Source of the DNA: Anaerotignum sp.
GTDB lineage: Bacteria > Bacillota > Clostridia > Lachnospirales > Anaerotignaceae
Length of the DNA: 64,000 bases
Reading direction: 5' to 3'
Assembly (NCBI GenBank): GCA_020024455.1
Contig: JAHHTU010000001.1
Span: 1-64,000 of the forward strand
The first letter of the stretch is position 1; the number at the start of each line of letters is the position of its first letter. Shown piece after piece: positions 25,844-33,681 of the stretch. Both the position numbers and the translations under genes were made by a program. The notes beneath the pieces were generated by a model that saw nothing but the letters and a program-made list of their open reading frames with translations, was not told the DNA's origin and ran no database searches.

Positions 25844-27085
25844 CTATTGATTTTGTTGCAATGCTTTTCGCAGAATATCCAAGGCTTGATATGCGGCACG
25901 CTGTCTGATTTTATTTCTTTGTCCTGTGTAGCGGTATGCTTTGACTGTGGTTTTGCCGTTGATATGCAAACCAATATATACCAAACCAACAGGTTTTTCT
26001 TCTGTGCCGCCGTCGGGCCCTGCAATGCCCGTTGTGGAAATGCCGATATCTGCACCACTGGTTTTGGCAATGCCTTCTGCCATTTGTGCAGCGACTTGTT
26101 CACTGACAGCGGTATAAGTTTCCAGTGTTTCGGGATTGACACCCAAACGACGGATTTTGGCATCATTGGTGTATGTCACGCAACCTTCCAGCAATACTTC
26201 GGAAATACCGGCACAGGAAACCAAATTGGAAGCAATCATGCCGCCTGTACAGGATTCCGCAATGGCAATGGTTTTATGCTGTTGCAACAATAATTGTGCA
26301 ACAACGGTTTGCAAATCGGTTTCCCCTTCGGCATAAACCGCATTGCCCAAACGTTCCCGCAATGCAGCTTTGACAGGGGCAATCAATGCGGTTGCCTCTT
26401 GTGTGGATTTGGCTTTTGCTGTGATACGCAATATGGATTCACCGTCTTTTGCATAAGGTGCAATGGTGGGGTTGGTCTGTTTGTCAATCAAATCTTTGAC
26501 AAGTGTTTCCATGGCACTTTCGCCAATGCTGGATACACGCAATATTTCAGATACAAATGTATATTCCTGTTTGGTCAACAAATACGGTTTGACTTGGTTT
26601 TCAAACATGGGAACGGTTTCTTTGGGAGGCCCCGGCAACATGACAATCATTTTGCCGTTTTTTTCAATGATGATACCAGGGGCTGTGCCGTTTGGATTGT
26701 ATAACACCCTGCCATGGGATTTGGGTACCATGGCTTGTTTTTTGTTATTTTCGGTCATGGTTCTGCCGATACGGTCAAAAAAGGTTTTGATTTGTGCAAA
26801 TGCTTTTTCATCAAGTACCAATTCTTCCTCAAAATATGCGGCGGCGGTTTCTTTTGTCAAATCATCTTCCGTAGGCCCTAACCCGCCTGTGGTGATGATG
26901 ATGTCTGCTCTGGAAAATGCATGAAAAATACTGTCTTTCAATCGTTGGGGGTTATCACCGACAACGGTTTGAAAATAAACTTCTATCCCTAATTGTGCCA
27001 GCTCCTTGGATAAATATTGTGCATTGGTATTTAAAATATCGCCCAATAAAATCTCTGTGCCAACTGCAATGATTTCTGCTTTCAA
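25844..27085 (-). CDS. cinA: CinA-family protein (nicotinamide-nucleotide amidase / competence-damage protein)
   Basis: A 413-residue two-domain protein. The N-terminal MoaB/CinA-like domain (AEIIAVGTEILLGDILNTNAQYLSKELA, TTGGLGPTEDDLTKE) resembles ADP-ribose pyrophosphatase CinA-N. The C-terminal domain (TIAIAESCTGGMIASNLVSCAGIS, GISTTGIAGPDGGTEEKPVGLVYIG) is the nicotinamide-mononucleotide deamidase PncC-like part. Starts at TTG 27085 with GGAGGTG 8 nt upstream. The gene lies just upstream of recA, as in competent Firmicutes, but recA has its own promoter. Confidence 0.95.
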   Translation of the reverse strand: MKAEIIAVGTEILLGDILNTNAQYLSKELAQLGIEVYFQTVVGDNPQRLKDSIFHAFSRADIIITTGGLGPTEDDLTKETAAAYFEEELVLDEKAFAQIKTFFDRIGRTMTENNKKQAMVPKSHGRVLYNPNGTAPGIIIEKNGKMIVMLPGPPKETVPMFENQVKPYLLTKQEYTFVSEILRVSSIGESAMETLVKDLIDKQTNPTIAPYAKDGESILRITAKAKSTQEATALIAPVKAALRERLGNAVYAEGETDLQTVVAQLLLQQHKTIAIAESCTGGMIASNLVSCAGISEVLLEGCVTYTNDAKIRRLGVNPETLETYTAVSEQVAAQMAEGIAKTSGADIGISTTGIAGPDGGTEEKPVGLVYIGLHINGKTTVKAYRYTGQRNKIRQRAAYQALDILRKALQQNQ

Positions 27086-27129
27086 TAAAAAACACCTCCG
27101 AAATATATCTTATGTAATGATACATTTGT

Positions 27130-27158
27130 ATGATACGCTCTTTTCCATAGGGTGACAA
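27130..27158 (-). promoter_or_regulatory. cinA promoter
   Basis: Minus strand TTGTCA (complement of 27153-27158), 17-nt spacer, TATCAT (complement of 27130-27135). Confidence 0.7.
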
Positions 27159-27204
27159 GCATTTTTTGCCAAAAGTATTTTTGCATGATATGCAATGCCG
27201 GTGT

Positions 27205-27234
27205 TTGACTTGATGGCTTTTGATATGGTATAAT
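27205..27234 (+). promoter_or_regulatory. lepA promoter
   Basis: TTGACT (27205-27210), 18-nt spacer, TATAAT (27229-27234), leaving a leader of about 90 nt before lepA. Confidence 0.75.
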
Positions 27235-27331
27235 AGCCAAAATAACGGCAAAAACAGATGTCAAAATGACTCTGTTTTTTGTTGTGTACGGATTTGCAAA
27301 CAACCAAAATAGATATACAGGAGGGGACAAG

Positions 27332-29149
27332 ATGTCCAACAAAGACAGACAAAGCCATATCAGAAATTTTTGTATTGTGGCACACATTGACCATGGGAAA
27401 TCCACACTGGCAGACCGTTTGATACAAAAAACAGGTCTGTTGACAGACAGAGAAATGCAAGAACAAGTGCTGGATAACATGGATTTGGAAAGAGAAAGAG
27501 GCATTACCATCAAATCCCAAGCGGTGCGTTTGATTTACAAGGCAAAAGATGGGGAGGAATATGAATTCAATTTGATTGACACCCCTGGTCATGTCGATTT
27601 CAACTATGAGGTTTCTCGTTCTTTGGCGGCGTGCGAAGGTGCAATTTTGATTGTGGACGCAGCACAGGGGATTGAAGCACAGACATTGGCAAATGTATAT
27701 TTGGCATTGGATAATAATTTGGAAATATTGCCGGTTATCAACAAAATTGACCTGCCAAGTGCAAACCCTGCATGGGCAAAGCAGGAAATTGAAGATATTA
27801 TCGGGATTCCTGCGGAAGATGCACCGGAAATCTCCGCAAAAAACGGTATCAATATCGAAGAAGTGCTGGAACGGGTGATTACCGATATCCCTGCACCAAG
27901 CGGTGACGCTGATGCACCTTTGAAAGCACTGATTTTTGACAGTGTGTATGACCCATATCGTGGTGTGATTGTGTTGATGCGTGTGTTTGATGGTGTCATC
28001 AAAAAAGGCTCAAAAGTGAAAATGATGGCAACCGCAAAAGAATTTGATGTTGTGGAAGTGGGTATTTTTGGCCCTGGTAGATTTTTGCCTGTGGAAGAAT
28101 TGAGAGCGGGTATGGTTGGCTATTTCACGGCAAGTATCAAAAATGTTTCCGATACCCGTGTGGGTGATACGGTGACAGAGTCCGCAAGACCGACCACAGA
28201 GGCTTTACCGGGGTATAAGAAGGTAAATCCGATGGTGTATTGCGGGGTATTCCCCGTAGATGGTGCAAAGTATCCCGATTTGCGTGATGCTTTGGAAAAA
28301 TTACAGCTCAATGATGCCTCTTTGTTCTTTGAACCGGAAACTTCCGTGGCTTTGGGCTTTGGGTTCCGTTGCGGGTTCTTGGGCTTGTTGCATTTGGAAA
28401 TTGTGCAGGAGCGTTTGGAAAGAGAATATAACTTGGACTTGGTGACAACAGCCCCCAGTGTTATTTATAAAGTGTATTTGACAGACGGCACAAGCTTTGA
28501 TTTGTCAAATCCCAGCAATATGCCTGACCCTGCAAGAATTGCAAAAATGGAAGAACCGATTGTCAAAGCGGAAATTATGCTGCCCAAAGACTATGTAGGG
28601 GCAATTATGGAATTGTGTCAACAAAGACGTGGGGATTATATCAGTATGGAATATTTAGATGATACCCGTGTGATGTTGGTATATGAAATTCCTTTGAATG
28701 AAATCATTTACGACTTCTTTGATGTGCTGAAATCCAGAAGCAGAGGATATGCTTCTTTTGACTATACATTGATTGGCTACAAAGAAAGTGAATTGGTGAA
28801 ACTGGATATTTTGGTAAACAGAGAACCTGTGGACGCATTATCCTTTATTGTGCATAAACAATCTGCGGTGGAACGTGGCAGAAAAATGTGTGAAAAACTG
28901 AAAAAAGAAATTCCCAGACATTTGTTTGAAATTCCCATTCAGGCAGCGATTGGCAGCAAAATCATTGCAAGAGAAACCATCAGTGCCATGCGTAAAGACG
29001 TATTGGCAAAATGTTATGGTGGGGATATTTCCCGTAAGAAAAAATTGCTCGAAAAACAAAAAGAAGGGAAAAAACGTATGCGTCAAATTGGTAGCGTAGA
29101 AGTGCCACAACAAGCATTTATGAGCGTATTGCGTTTGGAAGAAGAATAA
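27332..29149 (+). CDS. lepA: elongation factor 4 (LepA), ribosome back-translocase
   Basis: A 605-residue translational GTPase. G1 is [14 protein letters not shown], the G2 region is [15 protein letters not shown]3 is DTPGHVDF and G4 is NKIDLP. The LepA-specific C-terminal domain is seen in the last ~120 residues ([24 protein letters not shown], ending [21 protein letters not shown]). EF4 acts on stalled or mistranslocated ribosomes. ATG 27332 follows CAGGAGGGG. In Firmicutes lepA is often next to hemW-hrcA; here it is separated from them by recA-cinA. Confidence 0.98.
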   Translation: MSNKDRQSHIRNFCIVAHIDHGKSTLADRLIQKTGLLTDREMQEQVLDNMDLERERGITIKSQAVRLIYKAKDGEEYEFNLIDTPGHVDFNYEVSRSLAACEGAILIVDAAQGIEAQTLANVYLALDNNLEILPVINKIDLPSANPAWAKQEIEDIIGIPAEDAPEISAKNGINIEEVLERVITDIPAPSGDADAPLKALIFDSVYDPYRGVIVLMRVFDGVIKKGSKVKMMATAKEFDVVEVGIFGPGRFLPVEELRAGMVGYFTASIKNVSDTRVGDTVTESARPTTEALPGYKKVNPMVYCGVFPVDGAKYPDLRDALEKLQLNDASLFFEPETSVALGFGFRCGFLGLLHLEIVQERLEREYNLDLVTTAPSVIYKVYLTDGTSFDLSNPSNMPDPARIAKMEEPIVKAEIMLPKDYVGAIMELCQQRRGDYISMEYLDDTRVMLVYEIPLNEIIYDFFDVLKSRSRGYASFDYTLIGYKESELVKLDILVNREPVDALSFIVHKQSAVERGRKMCEKLKKEIPRHLFEIPIQAAIGSKIIARETISAMRKDVLAKCYGGDISRKKKLLEKQKEGKKRMRQIGSVEVPQQAFMSVLRLEEE

Positions 29150-29156
29150 AAAAAAC

Positions 29157-29191
29157 GGAACTTGTATGGATTGGATACAAGTTCCTTTTTT
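29157..29191. terminator. bidirectional terminator after lepA
   Basis: ggaacttgtat (29157-29167) pairs with atacaagttcc (29175-29185), A run before and six T after; it also serves the convergent stalk-domain gene. Confidence 0.95.
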
Positions 29192-29192
29192 G

Positions 29193-30113
29193 TTATTGAC
29201 AAGAGATGGTTACAGATTGGATATCTTTTATATTTTTGATGGTTTTGTTTAATGTGAAGATATAGTCTGTGTGACCATTTCCGCCACTACCATTCACATG
29301 TGTGATGGTTACGGGTTCGCCATTGATGGAAATTTTCATATGTGCATTGGAAAAATCTACTTCGTCTTTCACCCATTCACCCCGATTGGTGTTATACATT
29401 TGGTCGAGTAATTTCATAAGTTCTTCTGTTTGGTCCATAACGTCCATATAAATGGAAAAGGAAAAGACGATTGGCTCTGTTCCGCCGGATAATACAACAG
29501 AAGAAAGATATTGTTTATTTTTTCCTGTGATATCAAACGTACCAGATGCATTTTGTTTGTATGTGATGGTAAAATCGGATATTAGGGCTGTGGTATCTGC
29601 TGTGTCGTTTTGGGGCATGGAGATATGCCAATTCGGAACAACATAAAATTTTGATGTCCTTGTTTGTGCATTCCAGATGACATCACCATATGCTTTGAGT
29701 GCGTCCATAAAAATCAATGTTCTGCCACCAATGTTATAGGAAGGTACGGTTTCTCCTGCTACGGTTGTGACAATATTGGTTGCATAGACATGGGAAACAA
29801 AAGAGCCAATCGGTTTTGTGTTTTTTGGTGGTGTGTAGTTTGCTGTGATTTTTCGACCGTTTGGTTGCGGATACTCAATGCTCAAAAGTCGCTCTGTATT
29901 TGAATAGGATACAGAAAAGCCGTATTGTGCCAAATCTTCGGCAACAATCGCTGTTTTTCCATTGACATTGTAAGATGGAATGGGAAAATCATTGATATAA
30001 GCAACAATATCTGTACTGACTGCTTGTCCGGTGATTGTGGCAGCATAGGCTGGCAATGTTGAACAGAAAAAGCAAAAACAGAAAAGTGCCGTAAATAGAT
30101 TGCGTTTCTTCAT
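29193..30113 (-). CDS. secreted protein with copper amine oxidase-like stalk domains
   Basis: A 306-residue secreted protein. The signal peptide (MKKRNLFTALFCFCFFCSTL) ends at PAYA-A. Two stalk-type beta modules follow: NDFPIPSYNVNGKTAIVAEDLAQYGFSVSYS and ETVPSYNIGGRTLIFMDALKAYGDVIWNAQ. The C-terminal ~150 residues form an unassigned beta-rich domain with no predicted membrane helix. Start ATG 30113 lies downstream of AAAAGGGGGAT. It is divergent from the other stalk/WG-repeat gene at 30.3 kb. Likely a cell-surface protein; no enzyme activity is implied. Confidence 0.75.
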   Translation of the reverse strand: MKKRNLFTALFCFCFFCSTLPAYAATITGQAVSTDIVAYINDFPIPSYNVNGKTAIVAEDLAQYGFSVSYSNTERLLSIEYPQPNGRKITANYTPPKNTKPIGSFVSHVYATNIVTTVAGETVPSYNIGGRTLIFMDALKAYGDVIWNAQTRTSKFYVVPNWHISMPQNDTADTTALISDFTITYKQNASGTFDITGKNKQYLSSVVLSGGTEPIVFSFSIYMDVMDQTEELMKLLDQMYNTNRGEWVKDEVDFSNAHMKISINGEPVTITHVNGSGGNGHTDYIFTLNKTIKNIKDIQSVTISCQ

Positions 30114-30203
30114 AACAAAAATCCCCCTTTTTGAAAATATAAAATCATACATATTGTAAATGTATCATATGGGCTGATGTATCACAATGTCGTATGGGCA
30201 AAA

Positions 30204-30272
30204 GTAATATATTTGTAAGATTTGTAACCGGATTGTAGGGAAAAATAACATAGATTGTGTCATAAATATAAT
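30204..30272 (+). promoter_or_regulatory. promoter with phased GTAA direct repeats
   Basis: A good -10 (TATAAT, 30267-30272) lacks a -35. Upstream are GTAA/GTAG cores at 30204, 30215, 30224 and 30235, that is two pairs each spaced 11 bp. This is the layout of OmpR/PhoB-family response-regulator sites, suggesting an activator-dependent promoter for the WG-repeat gene. Confidence 0.45.
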
Positions 30273-30310
30273 ATGATGGTCTTAATCAGAAAAAAAGGGG
30301 AGGAATTGGT

Positions 30311-31903
30311 ATGAAAAAACGAATGTGTATGTTGATAAGCGGTATGGTGCTCATGGGTACGGTTTCGGTATTTGGTGCAAACTACACCATAGATGAAGTG
30401 GTACATACCTACACAGCAAAAGCAGGGACAACCGATTTTTCAAAAGATGGTGTGTTACAACCATTGGATACGGAAATTTATATCAAAGACGGATATGTGA
30501 TGTTGCCGATGCGGACATTTTTTTCAGCTGTGGACACCTATAACGATATTGTTTGGAATGCAGAACAGAAAACAGCTACGCTGATATTGCAATCGCAAAT
30601 GATTTCCTTTGATATAAAAAAGAATGAGATATTGCAAAATGGTGAGAAATTAAAGGTATTTGGAAAATTGGAAATCAAAAATGGTCGCCTTTTTATTCCA
30701 TTGCGAAATTGGGACAGTATTTTGAATGCTTGCGGATATGAAGTGCAAAGTGGGGATATTACTTGGAATACAGAGAGAAAAGAGGCAATGGTAAAAGTAA
30801 AAGCGTTCCAATTCCATCAACCGAACAATTTGCCAAAACCGGTGATTTTTGGGGAAGGACAAGCACTTGTGTATACGTTGCCATTCACACAGCAGTATGA
30901 TGCAATGGAAAATGTGGGAGATGGGCTTTTTATTGCCAAAAAATATCCGAATATATATGTTGTGATAGATGCCACAGGCAAAGAATGGGCAAAATTTGAG
31001 CAAAATACGGTTTTGGATTTGCAATATATAGGGGAAGGATATTTTTTGGTACAAGATGCCAATACAAAAGACAAATATGTGGTGGATAAAAACGGAAACA
31101 TGGCTTTTGCAATGCTTTATGAAAAAATAGATGCATTTTCCGAAGGATTGGCACGTGTACAAAATAAAGAGGGCAAATATGGATATGTGGATAAAAAGGG
31201 TAAACTGTCTATCCCTTGCCAATTTGATGACGCAGAGCCTTTTTCAGATGGTTTGGCGGCAGTTACCGTAAGAGGTGAGTGTGGGTATATTGATAAAAAC
31301 GGGGATTTTTTCATAGAGCCGCAATATGTTGTTGCTAGGTCTTTTTCAGAAGGTTTGGCGGGTGTGAAAACAGAAAACGGATTGGGGTACATCAATACAA
31401 AAGGAGAAGAAGTGATTGCACCACAATATAAATGGGCAAGCCCTTTTGTAAATGGTACGGCTTATGTTGTGGAAGCAGTCGGTGAGAAAGTGTGGTTGAT
31501 AAATCAAAAAGGCGAAAAATTGAAATTGCTGGGAGAAAATGCATATATCAAGTATGACCAAAATGGAGACGAAGAAAAATTATTGATGATGGAAGAAATG
31601 GTATATTTGCCAAATAAAGACCATATGCACGTGTATTCTTTTTACGATGAAACAGGAGAAATTGCAAAAGAAACATATGATTGGAAGCAAAAATTTTCAG
31701 ATGGCTTGATGACAGAATATGATGAAAAAACAAAAATGTATGGATATGTGGATAAAACAGGAGAACGCTTGATTGCATCTACATTTGCACAGGCAGAACC
31801 GTTCCAAGATGGATATGCTGTGGTTGCACGCAATGTAGTTTTGGAGAATGGTCAAAAAGATACAGAATGGGCAGTGATACAATCTCCGCTCTCAAAAAAA
31901 TAA
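30311..31903 (+). CDS. secreted stalk-domain and WG-repeat protein
   Basis: A 530-residue exported protein. A signal peptide (to about residue 23, VSVFGA) is followed by a copper amine oxidase-like stalk domain (IYIKDGYVMLPMRTFFSAVD, DIVWNAEQKTATLIL, LFIPLRNWDSILNACGYEV). A run of about seven WG repeats comes next, for example YGYVDKKGKLSIPCQFDDAEPF, CGYIDKNGDFFIEPQY, LGYINTKGEEVIAPQY and YGYVDKTGERLIASTF. WG repeats are degenerate beta modules common in clostridial surface proteins, with no known enzymatic role. ATG 30311 follows GGGGAGGAA. Monocistronic. Confidence 0.85.
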   Translation: MKKRMCMLISGMVLMGTVSVFGANYTIDEVVHTYTAKAGTTDFSKDGVLQPLDTEIYIKDGYVMLPMRTFFSAVDTYNDIVWNAEQKTATLILQSQMISFDIKKNEILQNGEKLKVFGKLEIKNGRLFIPLRNWDSILNACGYEVQSGDITWNTERKEAMVKVKAFQFHQPNNLPKPVIFGEGQALVYTLPFTQQYDAMENVGDGLFIAKKYPNIYVVIDATGKEWAKFEQNTVLDLQYIGEGYFLVQDANTKDKYVVDKNGNMAFAMLYEKIDAFSEGLARVQNKEGKYGYVDKKGKLSIPCQFDDAEPFSDGLAAVTVRGECGYIDKNGDFFIEPQYVVARSFSEGLAGVKTENGLGYINTKGEEVIAPQYKWASPFVNGTAYVVEAVGEKVWLINQKGEKLKLLGENAYIKYDQNGDEEKLLMMEEMVYLPNKDHMHVYSFYDETGEIAKETYDWKQKFSDGLMTEYDEKTKMYGYVDKTGERLIASTFAQAEPFQDGYAVVARNVVLENGQKDTEWAVIQSPLSKK

Positions 31904-31908
31904 AGTAT

Positions 31909-31954
31909 AAAAAAATGTCCTCATCAGAAAACAGTATTTTCTGGTGGGGACATT
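31909..31954 (-). terminator. terminator of the ParA-ComFB unit
   Basis: aatgtcc (31914-31920) pairs with ggacatt (31948-31954), extended by catcagaaaa/ttttctggtg inside. The T run follows on the minus strand only, so it terminates leftward transcription. Confidence 0.75.
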
Positions 31955-31962
31955 CTAAATGG

Positions 31963-32733
31963 TTATGATTTTGTTTTATGTCTGGGGTTTGCACTGACTG
32001 TCAAACACGCCTTTGTTAATTCTGTCATGATTTGATTGGTGAATTTGCTTTCATAATAACTCAAAAACGGTACGACATCGGAATCGTCGGAAACAACATA
32101 TTTTGGCGTTAAGTTTGAAAGTGCAATCGCCATAGTATCCGCAACACAACGACTGCAAGTACATACATCAAAGCGTTCCATATATTCCATCACTTTATCT
32201 TTGATTAACATTTCGCCGATGTTGATAAAATGGAATTCATCTTCTGCGTCTTTTGGTGCTTCCGCTTTCTCCGGTTCTGATGGCATTTCTGTTTGTACAG
32301 CATCGGTTGGTGTTTGTACAGCTGTATCTGCCACAGATGCAGCCGGTTGTTCCGATACAGATTCCACAGGGGGTGCTGTTTCAACGATAGGTTCTACAAC
32401 TGTGGTATCTTCTGTGTTTTGTGGTGTAGCGACAGGCTCGGAAACAGTGGTGTCTGTTGTTTCTTCTTGCATAACAACAGGCTCTTGTTGTGTTGTTGTT
32501 TTTTCGTTTTCAGCTTCTTCTTCCAATAATTCTGCCATCAAATGCTCTTTGATGGTATCAGAAAGCTGTTCATTTTTTGCAGTTTCTTTCAGACTGGAAA
32601 GCAAAGGAGAAGTGGGGGATTGTTGCACTTGCTCGATTGTCTGTGTTTCTTCGGTCTGTGTTGCAGGGTCTTGTTCTGTTGATTTTGAAATTAAATTCAA
32701 AACATGAGCGGTTTTGGTACTCTTTTTTGCCAT
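31963..32733 (-). CDS. ComFB-domain protein with long acidic N-terminal extension
   Basis: A 256-residue protein. The last ~90 residues (HFINIGEMLIKDKVMEYMERFDVCTCSRCVADTMAIALSNLTPKYVV, ending TVSANPRHKTKS) match the late-competence ComFB family, with its CxxC pair and NPRH-like end. ComFB-type domains have recently been reported to bind cyclic dinucleotides; that is established elsewhere, not shown here. The first ~165 residues are low-complexity, rich in Glu, Thr, Gln and Val, preceded by a short basic peptide (MAKKSTKTAHVLNLISK). The gene follows the ParA ATPase by 22 nt. The basic N-terminus resembles ParA-stimulating peptides of partner proteins (inference). Confidence 0.8.
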   Translation of the reverse strand: MAKKSTKTAHVLNLISKSTEQDPATQTEETQTIEQVQQSPTSPLLSSLKETAKNEQLSDTIKEHLMAELLEEEAENEKTTTQQEPVVMQEETTDTTVSEPVATPQNTEDTTVVEPIVETAPPVESVSEQPAASVADTAVQTPTDAVQTEMPSEPEKAEAPKDAEDEFHFINIGEMLIKDKVMEYMERFDVCTCSRCVADTMAIALSNLTPKYVVSDDSDVVPFLSYYESKFTNQIMTELTKACLTVSANPRHKTKS

Positions 32734-32755
32734 AAAAGATTACCTCCTTTCTTTC

Positions 32756-33517
32756 TTATGCTTTTGCACGTATGACTTCTTTTACAAAATTCGCATAATC
32801 CAGTGCCGGATTTGATTTTGGGGCATAGTCAAAAATGCTTTCCCCATGTGCAGGTGCCTCGGCAACAGCAACACCATTTCGGATTTTGCTTTCAAACACC
32901 TTTGTGTCTAATAAATCTGCCATATTTTCTGCCATTTCAAATACTTCTTTTGCCAAGTTTAAGCGTGCGTTGTATTTTGTCAATACAATCCCCATAACGT
33001 TTAAGTTGGGGTTATAAAAGTTTTTGACGGAATCAATGGTTTCTTTTAATTGACTGACACCCAACAGACTCAGAATATCAGGAATCATGGGAATGATTAA
33101 CCCTTGTGATGCAACATAGGCATTCACAGTAAGAATGTTGAGTGCGGGAGGGGTGTCAATGATGATATAATCATATTGGTCAGCAACCAGTTCCAATGTT
33201 TTTTTTAACAAAAATTCACGTCCGGGACGATTGAATTCCAATTCGGCACTGCTTAACAAAATATTGGAAGGCAATACGTCGCCATAAGGTGTGTGTTGTA
33301 TGATTTCTTCCAGTGGTGTATTGTTTTTGAATGCATCATAAAGCGTTGCACAGTTTTCTATTTCAATGCCTAAACTGAAACCGAGATTGCCTTGGGGGTC
33401 TAAGTCTACCCCTAACACTTTTTTGCCTTGTGCGGTTAATCCACTGACAAGTGCAGTGGAGGTTGTTGTTTTGCCTACACCACCTTTTTGATTGGTTAAT
33501 GTAATTGTATATGCCAA
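32756..33517 (-). CDS. ParA/Soj-family ATPase
   Basis: A 253-residue P-loop ATPase with the deviant Walker A KGGVGKTT near residues 11-18, DLDPQGNLGFSLG (switch I region) and YIIIDTPPALNILTVNAYVAS (Walker B/switch II). Such proteins form ATP-dependent gradients that position DNA or protein cargos. No parB gene or parS site is evident. The neighbours are a ComFB-domain partner and the flagellar cluster, so a role in placing flagellar or chemotaxis assemblies is more likely than plasmid partition. TTG 33517 follows AGGAGGA at 8 nt. First gene of the ParA-ComFB unit. Confidence 0.9.
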   Translation of the reverse strand: MAYTITLTNQKGGVGKTTTSTALVSGLTAQGKKVLGVDLDPQGNLGFSLGIEIENCATLYDAFKNNTPLEEIIQHTPYGDVLPSNILLSSAELEFNRPGREFLLKKTLELVADQYDYIIIDTPPALNILTVNAYVASQGLIIPMIPDILSLLGVSQLKETIDSVKNFYNPNLNVMGIVLTKYNARLNLAKEVFEMAENMADLLDTKVFESKIRNGVAVAEAPAHGESIFDYAPKSNPALDYANFVKEVIRAKA

Positions 33518-33561
33518 AAAAATTCCTCCTAACATAAAACAACAGAGTTTTTTATTAAATT

Positions 33562-33601
33562 TTGAAATTTATCTTAATAAAAGTATACTATATGTCGATA
33601 G
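33562..33601 (+). promoter_or_regulatory. fliD promoter region: sigma-D-like and overlapping sigma-A-like
   Basis: TAAT (33575-33578), 15 nt, GTCGATAG (33594-33601) resembles the sigma-D (sigma-28) consensus TAAA-N15-GCCGATAT. Overlapping it, TTGAAA (33562-33567), 16 nt, TATACT (33584-33589) looks like a housekeeping promoter. fliD starts 80 nt downstream. Confidence 0.6.
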
Positions 33602-33681
33602 ATAAGTATAGAGAAAATCGAATATTTTTGTGAATTTTGAAAAGATAGTATAGAAAATGCAAAATAAAGGAGCGGATACTT

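Noticed and set aside
31642..31994. Reverse open frames opposite the end of the WG-repeat gene
   Set aside because: Antisense shadows of repeated WG modules; no ribosome site and no coding character.
32756..33517. ParA as a sign of an integrated plasmid
   Set aside because: There is no parB, replication or transfer gene nearby; the neighbours are chromosomal flagellar genes.
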